Shown in pieces: positions 30,835-36,882 of a DNA stretch of 36,882 nucleotides; within the stretch, counting starts at the first letter, position 1, and the number at the start of each line of letters is the position of its first letter. The stretch lies in assembly GCA_034006405.1 (NCBI GenBank), contig JAVESW010000002.1, positions 1 through 36,882 on the forward strand. The letters run 5' to 3'. A model generated the notes under the pieces. The model worked only from the letters and a program-made list of their open reading frames with translations, ran no database searches and had not been told where the DNA came from. Origin of the DNA: JALNYB01 sp023230065. Lineage in GTDB: Archaea; Thermoplasmatota; Thermoplasmata; Methanomassiliicoccales; Methanomethylophilaceae. Made by a program: the position numbers and the translations under genes.

Positions 30835-30987
30835 ATGGCATGCCATAAAAAAGAGAAGCAGCAAATCGCTGCCCCAATGTCTTCAAAAAAAGTAGAGGCA
30901 GCAGCAGCAGGTAAGCCCGCACCTGCAGTCAAAGCCGCACCCGTTGACGACAAAAAAGGCAAAGATGCTGGTAAAAAGAAGAAATAA
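30835..30987 (+). CDS. Small Lys/Ala-rich basic protein (50 aa)
   Basis: ATG at 30835 starts a 50-codon frame beginning MACHKKEKQQIAAPMSSKK. The middle is Ala/Pro-rich (EAAAAGKPAPAVKAAPVDD) and the end is KKGKDAGKKKK. It has 14 lysines against 5 acidic residues, low complexity and no hydrophobic core, so it should be disordered and strongly basic, like histone-H1 or HU tails. A TATA-like GATTAAATAC (30803-30812) sits 23-32 bases before the ATG, predicting a leaderless mRNA. A role as a nucleic-acid-binding or nucleoid protein is an inference from composition alone. An N-terminal Cys-His pair could bind a metal. Confidence 0.6.
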   Translation: MACHKKEKQQIAAPMSSKKVEAAAAGKPAPAVKAAPVDDKKGKDAGKKKK

Positions 30988-31060
30988 TCGTTTTTCAGAT
31001 CATTGTGAATCTTGAGGCCAGGCAGGAAAACTTACCTGGTCTCCATTTATTAGAGAATTT

Positions 31061-31747
31061 TCAAGACCTGTCCTTCAGGTCTTTCAGGTATGCTTCTGCT
31101 TCTTTGTATTGAGGAAAAAGTCTTTCCATTTTCCTGAACTGGGTATCGTGAGATCTACGGAACGGACGATAGCCCTGTCTTAAGTGCAGGGATTCATGAT
31201 ATACAACGTAATCCACAACATAATTAGGAATCTCTTCACGGTCTAAAGCAGAAGATATTGCAACAACTCTCATCATGGGCGAACAGTATCCGACCTTTCT
31301 ATAACTGGGGCGCGAGGTCCAGGTGAATATAGAATTATCTATGTCGGACGGGACGAGAAGATCCTGTTCCAAAAGGCGCTGTACCGAATCGCTTATCAGG
31401 CGCGTCTTCCCAATGTCGCTTCTTGTGAGATTCTTGCTTCTTTTCAAGTATATCTTGCGTTTGGAATTTATGAATGAATCTGAAGTGACCCACGCCATAT
31501 AATTATCGTCATATTCGTGGTCTTTTTTCTTTATCACTTTGAACAGTGTGTCCACACAGTTCTCGATGACATGATCGGGAGCATCTATGAGATAATCGGA
31601 AATATATAATGTGGTCTTATTCCCGTTGAATCTCCATGATAGGCAGAATTCTTTGAAGGTCTTGAAACAGGCCTCGATATTATTACAATCGTATTTTGCG
31701 GCGACAGGTTCTATCAACGCAGTGAGCTCACGATCTCTTTCCTGCAT
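31061..31747 (-). CDS. Zincin-type metalloprotease-like protein (HExxH)
   Basis: A 228-residue protein with a zinc-protease motif near its C-terminus: HESLH at residues 184-188 and a third candidate ligand His200 in FRRSHDTQF, followed by KMERLFPQYKEAEAYL. The layout resembles SprT-like and YgjP/DUF45-type metallopeptidases, which have the HExxH helix followed by a H-x-x-x-F segment. The N-terminal half (about 1-110) is mixed helix and strand with no recognised motif. No signal peptide. The ATG at 31747 lies 20 bases inside the end of the YgiQ gene, indicating co-translation. SprT relatives cut DNA-protein crosslinks, but that function is not shown here. Confidence 0.7.
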   Translation of the reverse strand: MQERDRELTALIEPVAAKYDCNNIEACFKTFKEFCLSWRFNGNKTTLYISDYLIDAPDHVIENCVDTLFKVIKKKDHEYDDNYMAWVTSDSFINSKRKIYLKRSKNLTRSDIGKTRLISDSVQRLLEQDLLVPSDIDNSIFTWTSRPSYRKVGYCSPMMRVVAISSALDREEIPNYVVDYVVYHESLHLRQGYRPFRRSHDTQFRKMERLFPQYKEAEAYLKDLKDRS

Positions 31748-33449
31748 TGTATGGCCTCACAGAATCCAGGATTATATTCTTCTGTTTCTGTTTCATCTGC
31801 ATCGAATGTTCTGCCTTTACATCCATTGTATTGTTGAAATCTCTGCGGGTGTAGTACATCATTGTCGATGCCGTGGAAGGTGTCGGCGTGAATATCTGCA
31901 CCTGTTCTGGATTCGTTTTCAATTCTGTATGAATGAAATCGTTGAGTTCTTCCATGTTTTTCATGTAGCATCCCGGGTGGGCTGCCATAAGATAATAGGT
32001 TAGGAATTGTTTCTTGCCTTGTCTGGCATTCGATTCATCGAACATGTCCTTGAAATCCAGCAGAACGTTGGAATCGGGTTTTCCCATAAGATCCAGAACG
32101 TTCTTGGATACGTGTTCGGGAGCGATTTTAAGCTGTCCCGAAACATGGTCCTTCACGATGCAGTCAACGTATCTTTTTCCTGCAGCCTGATCGAATATGA
32201 TCATATCGTACCTGATGCCCGATGTGACGAAGACCCTCTTAACATTCGGGACCTCCAACAATCTGTCGAGGAGGTGGATCTGAGCGGTATGGTTTATCGG
32301 CAGGTTCTTACACGGTCTGGGATAAAGACATTTTTTGTCTTTGCATGCACCATGGGTAAGTTTTTTCGTGCATTCTATGCCGTACATGTTCGCCGTGGGT
32401 CCGCCGACATCGTATATGATGCCGTTGAAGTCCGGTTTCGATGCGATGCGTTCCGCCTCGTCGACTATAGATTGTTCGGACCTTGAAACGACCGTTCTTC
32501 CCTGATGCATGGATATGGCGCAGAAGGAGCATTCACCGTAACAGCCCCTGTGGGTCGTTATGGAGTTCTTTATGGTGTCCATGGCCTTAACGTGGCCGTC
32601 TTTGGCATAATATGGATGCACGCGACCTTCGTAATCCAGTGAATATATACGGTCGAGTTCGTCGGGTGTCAGCAATCTTGACGGCGGATTTTGAACGAGG
32701 AATCTGTTGCCGTGAACTTGGAAAAGACCTTTTGCATTTGCCGGGTCGCAGTTATCGTAGAATATCCTGAAAGCATCTATGAAATCGATCTTGTCTTCGA
32801 CATCCGCGCTGCATTTCTCATACGAGGGGAGTGCAAGATACCATTTCGGCTGTTCTGAAGAGATGTAACAGATGCCTTTCGTCTCTTTCCAATCCTGTCC
32901 GTCCCTCATCCTTTGAGCCAACTCGAGATTGGAGAGTTCTGCCATCCCATATGTGATTATGTCTGCTTTCGCATCAAAAAGTATGCTTCTTCTGATCGAA
33001 TCCGACCACATGTCGTAATGTGCGATCCTTCTGAGGGATGCTTCGATACCTCCGAGGACCACAGGTTTTCCTTTGAAGTATTTCTTCACGAGGTTGGTGT
33101 ATGCTATACATGCGCGGTCTGGACGTTTCGTGTTCTCTCCGCCGGGAGTGAAATCATCATCATTTCTACGTTTTTTGGTCGGAGAGTAATTGGCGACCAT
33201 GGAATCTACGCAACCTGCGGTTATAGACCAGAACAATTCCGGTTCTCCGAGTCTTCCTATGTCCTTATCGGAAGTGAGATCTGGCTGACAGATTATTCCT
33301 ACTTTGAATCCATTGGAGATAAGCCAGTGTCCTATCACGGCGGCTCCGTTGTAAGATGAATCTATGTATGTGTCGCCTGAAACAATTATAATGTCGAGGG
33401 TGTTCCAACCTCTTTCCTGCATTTCTTCTCTGGTTGTTGGTATGAACAT
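31728..33449 (-). CDS. ygiQ: YgiQ-family radical SAM protein
   Basis: A 573-residue member of the UPF0313/YgiQ radical SAM group, whose reaction is still not established. The N-terminal domain has the typical DIIIVSGDTYIDSSYNGAAVIG start and VVLGGIEASLRRIAHYDMW. The cluster motif is HRGCYGECSFCAIS with Cys303, Cys307 and Cys310, followed by HQGRTVVSRS. The C-terminal part includes KIAPEHVS and YYLMAAHPGC. The ATG at 33449 with AGAGG upstream is preferred over a TTG five codons earlier. It lies in a minus-strand operon with a GNAT and pdxY before it and a zincin gene overlapping its end. Confidence 0.92.
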   Translation of the reverse strand: MFIPTTREEMQERGWNTLDIIIVSGDTYIDSSYNGAAVIGHWLISNGFKVGIICQPDLTSDKDIGRLGEPELFWSITAGCVDSMVANYSPTKKRRNDDDFTPGGENTKRPDRACIAYTNLVKKYFKGKPVVLGGIEASLRRIAHYDMWSDSIRRSILFDAKADIITYGMAELSNLELAQRMRDGQDWKETKGICYISSEQPKWYLALPSYEKCSADVEDKIDFIDAFRIFYDNCDPANAKGLFQVHGNRFLVQNPPSRLLTPDELDRIYSLDYEGRVHPYYAKDGHVKAMDTIKNSITTHRGCYGECSFCAISMHQGRTVVSRSEQSIVDEAERIASKPDFNGIIYDVGGPTANMYGIECTKKLTHGACKDKKCLYPRPCKNLPINHTAQIHLLDRLLEVPNVKRVFVTSGIRYDMIIFDQAAGKRYVDCIVKDHVSGQLKIAPEHVSKNVLDLMGKPDSNVLLDFKDMFDESNARQGKKQFLTYYLMAAHPGCYMKNMEELNDFIHTELKTNPEQVQIFTPTPSTASTMMYYTRRDFNNTMDVKAEHSMQMKQKQKNIILDSVRPYNAGKRS

Positions 33450-33460
33450 TTTTCCTCTGA

Positions 33461-33949
33461 TCAATAGCGGTATTCCATAATGTAATCATCCATATAGAAT
33501 CCGTTGCCGATGTCTGCTTTCTTTTCTTCCGCAATGACGAATCCTTTTGCTTTGTATACGTCAATGGAATGTTTATTGTTCTTGTTAACGGTAAGATACG
33601 CTCTTTTCTTTTTGAGCGTCCTTCCGATATCAAGAAGTTCATCCAAGGTATTGGATCCCAAGCCCTTTCCCCTGTTCTCTTTGATCAGGTAGATCTTGCT
33701 GATGAAAAGTGAGTCTTCTTCGGGACGGATCGCGAAATAACCGACTTTCTCTGTTCCGTTGAATATGAATCCGTATTTGTATCCTCTGTCTTCGATCTGA
33801 TCATATATCGCTTTCTCCGATTGGAATTTGATAAGCATGTAATTTATCTGATCTTCTGATATCATGGGCAGGAAGTATTCTTTCCATATGGGAATGGCCA
33901 TCTGGGACAATTCTTTCGCCTCGAATGAATTTGCGAATGATATCGACAT
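33461..33949 (-). CDS. GNAT-family N-acetyltransferase
   Basis: A 162-residue acetyltransferase that would transfer the acetyl group of acetyl-CoA to an amine. The CoA-binding motif A is ISKIYLIKENRGKGLGSNTLDELL, with the R-G-K-G-L-G loop. Motif B follows as NKHSIDVYKAKGFVIAEEK, the usual N-x-x-A/S-I-x-x-Y-x-K-x-G-F pattern. The acceptor is not predictable; the form is like small-molecule or peptide acetyltransferases. It lies 11 bases from both pdxY upstream and ygiQ downstream, so it is the middle gene of that operon. Confidence 0.88.
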   Translation of the reverse strand: MSISFANSFEAKELSQMAIPIWKEYFLPMISEDQINYMLIKFQSEKAIYDQIEDRGYKYGFIFNGTEKVGYFAIRPEEDSLFISKIYLIKENRGKGLGSNTLDELLDIGRTLKKKRAYLTVNKNNKHSIDVYKAKGFVIAEEKKADIGNGFYMDDYIMEYRY

Positions 33950-33960
33950 ATCATACGCCT

Positions 33961-34809
33961 TCAGATACCCATATCCTTGATGAGTTTGGGAATGCCCATT
34001 TCGAAATTAACACCGTATCTCAGATCTGTGCCTGCTCTTTCTGTCCTTCCGATGCTCTCTGCTGTGAAATACACCGCGAGTTCATTGGCTTTGGGAAGGG
34101 ACATCCCGTTGGTGAGGGCCGCTACGATAACGGATCCGAAAACATCTCCGGTACCGTGATAATATCCTGGTATTATGGTATGGAATGCATAACTGATCTG
34201 GTTGCTTTCGACGTCGTATGTCGCCGCTCCGAGATCGTCTTTATTCAGGTATACGCCCGTGAGGACTATTTTCTTAGCACCAGTGGCTTCTCCAAGTCTT
34301 TTCAGGAGACCTTCGATATAGTTCACTGTGTACGGACCTTCTTTGTATTCTTCACCCAGCATGAGTACTGCTTCCGTTATGTTGGGTAATATGACATCTG
34401 CTTTCGAGCAGAGTTTCTTCATGCCGTTCGGGAAGGTGTCGGGGAATATCTTGTATAATTCTCCGTTATCGGCCATCACAGGGTCGACGACGATGAGTGT
34501 GTTCTCTTCTTTCAATCTGTCGAAGATGTCTGACACTATGTCGATCTGTTCGAATGATCCTAGGAATCCAGTGTAGATGGAATCGAATTTCAGATCCAAT
34601 GTCTTCCAATGGTCGACGATAGGTATGAGATCGTCGGTCAGGTCACGATATGTGTATCCGGTGAATCCTCCGGTATGTGTTGACAGAACCGCGGTAGGCA
34701 TGACGGTACATTCCAGCCCTGTTGCTGAGATGATAGGCAATGCTACTGTGAGTGAACATCTTCCAAAGCAGGATATGTCGTGAATCGCAAGAACACGCTT
34801 TTGGTCCAT
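33961..34809 (-). CDS. pdxY: Pyridoxal/pyridoxamine kinase
   Basis: This enzyme phosphorylates pyridoxal or pyridoxamine in vitamin B6 salvage. The 282-residue ribokinase-fold protein shows HDISCFGRCSLTVALPI at the N-terminus, VDPVMADNG in the middle, TEAVLMLG and the anion-hole/catalytic GTGD motif at residues 219-222 (catalytic Asp222). The sequence style is that of bacterial (Firmicutes-like) pyridoxamine kinases, so lateral gain is plausible. It is the first gene of the minus-strand operon, with a TATA (ATATTATAAC, 34831-34841) predicting a leaderless start at the ATG. Confidence 0.92.
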   Translation of the reverse strand: MDQKRVLAIHDISCFGRCSLTVALPIISATGLECTVMPTAVLSTHTGGFTGYTYRDLTDDLIPIVDHWKTLDLKFDSIYTGFLGSFEQIDIVSDIFDRLKEENTLIVVDPVMADNGELYKIFPDTFPNGMKKLCSKADVILPNITEAVLMLGEEYKEGPYTVNYIEGLLKRLGEATGAKKIVLTGVYLNKDDLGAATYDVESNQISYAFHTIIPGYYHGTGDVFGSVIVAALTNGMSLPKANELAVYFTAESIGRTERAGTDLRYGVNFEMGIPKLIKDMGI

Positions 34810-34988
34810 GAGTCATCGTAAAGCATGAATGTTATAATATTTTCTCTATTTTTTGGGGTATTATATTTAAGTTGTTTGCAGAAAGGATGTGGAAAAGCAT
34901 TCGAGTCACCGTATGAATTGTTTCAATTATCGACAGATTTAATGATAAACCAGTGAACTTATAAACAGAAACAGTGTATGTGAGGTAT

Positions 34989-35927
34989 ATGGTCCTGTCA
35001 TCGGATGAACACCTGGAGATCGCGCTTAAAGATTACAATGATAAGGTGAATAAGTTAGAGGAGTCTGGAACGCCGGAAGAGTTACTAGATGCGTATATCA
35101 ACAGAGGTTGCGTCCTTTCCATGATGGAGTATTATGTGTCTGCTTTATCTGATTTCGACGAGGCCGCAGAACTTATCGACAAGTTTGAGGCGAATGGTGT
35201 AAAGATTGACGCAGGAACGTATGTTAAGACATATGTTTCAAGAGGGGAGATACAAGGCGGAGACGATATGAGGTTAATGGCCGAAGATTATGCAAAGGCC
35301 GCCACGAGACTTCCCGATCTGAAAGAAGATTCCAAATATTACGATAGGAAGAAGATCATCAATATGTGCATTTCCTGCACAGAAGGTTTAGTAGATGAGA
35401 AGTTCCCTGCAGAGATCGATCCGTTCGTGGAGAAATGTCATTCATATCTGATAGCTAAAGAAGATACGTGGTCGAAGAACCGTTATGTCGAAATGGTGAA
35501 TCTCAGAGGTCAGGCATCTATGGATCTTTTAAAGCCAGATGAGGCCATTGAATGCTTTTCCGACGCTATCGATGCTGGAATAAAGCTTCTTGAAGAGGGA
35601 AAACTGGATGATGTCATGTCTCTTGTGTTCCCATATGTCTCCAGGGGCGATATAGAGCAGCAGGAGGGTCTTCTGGAGCCTTATTTCGCTGATAGGAAGG
35701 CTGCGATCGTACTTCTGGAGGAATTGCTTTCGGCAAACAAACTCGATGATATAAAGGTCCTAGTTGCTCTTCATCAGGATCTAGCCAATACTTATCTGAC
35801 CCTGAATAAGATGAAAGAAGCTGAAGAGCATCTGATGCGCGAAGTCGAATTGGATGTCAACGGTGCAAGGGAGTACATCAGGAACTTCGCAGACAGGCAT
35901 CCAGATAAGATGGAACCACCTGAGTGA
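34989..35927 (+). CDS. TPR-type helical repeat protein
   Basis: A 312-residue soluble protein made of degenerate tetratricopeptide-like helix pairs: LLDAYINRGCVLSMMEYYVSAL with SDFDEAAELIDK near the start, VEMVNLRGQASMDLLKPDEAIECFSDAIDAG in the middle, and LHQDLANTYLTLNKMKEAEEHL near the end. TPRs bind partner proteins; no enzyme domain is present. An upstream GTG (34974) is in frame, but the TATA box CTTATAAAC (34958-34966) predicts transcription near 34987, so the ATG at 34989 is chosen. It is divergent from pdxY and precedes the XPD-like gene. Confidence 0.8.
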   Translation: MVLSSDEHLEIALKDYNDKVNKLEESGTPEELLDAYINRGCVLSMMEYYVSALSDFDEAAELIDKFEANGVKIDAGTYVKTYVSRGEIQGGDDMRLMAEDYAKAATRLPDLKEDSKYYDRKKIINMCISCTEGLVDEKFPAEIDPFVEKCHSYLIAKEDTWSKNRYVEMVNLRGQASMDLLKPDEAIECFSDAIDAGIKLLEEGKLDDVMSLVFPYVSRGDIEQQEGLLEPYFADRKAAIVLLEELLSANKLDDIKVLVALHQDLANTYLTLNKMKEAEEHLMREVELDVNGAREYIRNFADRHPDKMEPPE

Positions 35928-35979
35928 TATCGTTCATTTTCAGTATTTTCGGTCGATTCGGCGACCTCCCCTGCTTAAG

Positions 35980-35988
35980 ATTATATCA
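35980..35988 (+). promoter_or_regulatory. TATA box of the XPD-like gene
   Basis: ATTATATCA is centred about 27 bases before the ATG at 36011, predicting a leaderless mRNA. Confidence 0.6.
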
Positions 35989-36010
35989 CATACGCACTTA
36001 TGGTGAATTT

Positions 36011-36882
36011 ATGAAGGCCATGTTCTGTACGTATTGTAAAAGTCTGACTGTTCCCGGGCAGGAACGCTGCAGGATATGTGGTAAGATACTTGACGATGCT
36101 GCAGAAAGCAATCAATCCTCGCTCATGGGATTCGAATCTGCAAGACCTGTGACCAAACTCGTCATAAAGGAGAATCCAGAGGCTCCATACATGCCTTATG
36201 AGTTCAGAGAGGGACAGCTGGAGATCATCAACGACATAAGGGCTGCTCTGGACCAAAAACGTCACATAGTAATGGAATCGGGTACGGGAACAGGAAAGAC
36301 GATCGTCTCTCTGGCAGCTGGTCTTGAACATGCGAAGAAGACGGGAAAGAAGATCATCTACCTCACAAGGACGATATCTCAGAGCGATCAGGTCATGAAA
36401 GAGCTGAAAGCCATTTCCAATATCAAGCAGGTAAGCGGTATAACTATCACAGGCAGGAACAAATCCTGTCCTTTATTCAATAACAATGAAGAATACGATC
36501 ACGTACTTCCGAACGTACTTTCCATGCTTTGTGATGATAAGAAGGTCAAGAGTCTTCGCAATTCCTCAGGCGGATGCAGGTATTTCGATAAGACCAAGGG
36601 TGCGATAGACCAGATCGAGGATTACTGCAGGAAGAGTTTTCCGAAATCCGAGGAACTGGACAAATACTGCGAGGACCTTGGAGCCTGTCCGTATGAGGCC
36701 AAGAAGATCCTCATGAAGAACTTCGATGTCATCGTTGCCCCTTACATTCACATATTGTCCGAGGACATCAGAACTAATTTCCTTACGAATTTGGGTGGAG
36801 AGGATGTCCCCATACTTTTGATAGTAGATGAGGCGCACAATCTCATAGATGCCGCAAGAGAGCAGGAGAGCTTCATAATTTC
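36011..36882 (+). CDS. XPD/Rad3 (DinG)-family DNA helicase, N-terminal part
   Basis: The frame opens at ATG 36011 and is still open at the right edge (290 codons). Residues 5-24 form an extra N-terminal zinc ribbon, FCTYCKSLTVPGQERCRICG, not part of classical XPD. Helicase motifs follow: YEFREGQ, Walker A ESGTGTGKT, motif Ia with YLTRT, and Walker B VDEAHN. Between Ia and II there are cysteines in GRNKSCPLF, GGCRYF, YCRKS and YCEDLGACPYEAKK, in the region where XPD binds its 4Fe-4S cluster. The enzyme should be a 5'-3' DNA helicase of repair or transcription-linked type. The second half lies outside the window. Confidence 0.9.
   Translation, partial: MKAMFCTYCKSLTVPGQERCRICGKILDDAAESNQSSLMGFESARPVTKLVIKENPEAPYMPYEFREGQLEIINDIRAALDQKRHIVMESGTGTGKTIVSLAAGLEHAKKTGKKIIYLTRTISQSDQVMKELKAISNIKQVSGITITGRNKSCPLFNNNEEYDHVLPNVLSMLCDDKKVKSLRNSSGGCRYFDKTKGAIDQIEDYCRKSFPKSEELDKYCEDLGACPYEAKKILMKNFDVIVAPYIHILSEDIRTNFLTNLGGEDVPILLIVDEAHNLIDAAREQESFII

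Noticed and set aside
29203..32950. TAG codons read through as pyrrolysine in minus-strand genes
   Set aside because: The stops I checked here and elsewhere are TAA or TGA, and no gene continues in homologous frame past a TAG.

Overview
The window is archaeal chromosome, moderately AT-rich, with short intergenic gaps and many genes whose TATA box lies about 25-30 bases upstream of the start codon (leaderless or short-leader mRNAs). The marker genes are archaeal: thermosome, archaeal-type triosephosphate isomerase, bifunctional FBP aldolase/phosphatase, archaeal AspRS, an Hjc-like resolvase, NreA with a C-terminal PCNA-binding box, ADH synthase (archaeal aromatic pathway) and an XPD/Rad3 helicase. 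Together with the Sel1/TPR-rich proteins, a lamin-tail secreted protein and several bacterial-looking genes (PdxY, CM-PDH fusion, serine recombinases), this suggests a Thermoplasmata-type, possibly gut-associated Methanomassiliicoccales (Methanomethylophilaceae) genome. That placement is an inference: no methanogenesis gene or rRNA is present.

Layout. 1-2.4 kb: minus-strand partial secreted lamin-tail protein, then the gluconeogenic pair fbp-tpiA with overlapping ends. 2.5-9.5 kb: plus-strand aspS, Hjc-like nuclease, then hisD-ppk-ppx, where the polyphosphate kinase and exopolyphosphatase/HD genes overlap. 9.5-16.4 kb: a double-CDGSH protein (minus), an orphan structured hairpin, nreA with a radical SAM gene, the thermosome, and a DEAD-box helicase with a long leader. 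16.4-18.7 kb: a small accessory patch with a decayed AAA ATPase and two tandem serine recombinases. 18.9-24.2 kb: small membrane proteins and transporters around a divergently read aromatic-amino-acid pair (ADH synthase, chorismate mutase-prephenate dehydrogenase). 24.2-27.5 kb: a nitrogen locus built around an ammonium transporter fused to a P-II domain, with three copies of one 18-bp palindrome, followed by about 800 bp of gene-free, very AT-rich DNA holding repeats at an exact 80-bp period. 27.5-31 kb: cytoplasmic trypsin-like protease, an unknown protein, two Sel1-repeat proteins and a small Lys/Ala-rich protein. 31-35 kb: minus-strand operon pdxY-GNAT-YgiQ-zincin. 35-36.9 kb: a TPR protein and the start of an XPD-like helicase running off the edge.

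The signals that most deserve a second look are: the 80-bp-period array between convergent genes (27174-27518, with an outlying copy at 26797); the ATTAGACA-TT-TGTCTAAT palindromes around the Amt-P-II fusion; the fusion itself, whose reading frame extends upstream without a normal start codon; the orphan hairpin at 10396-10443; the 12-bp palindrome in the ADH synthase core promoter; and the 50-residue basic protein at 30835-30987.

No rRNA, convincing tRNA or CRISPR array was seen. All assignments come from reading motifs by eye; no database search was possible.
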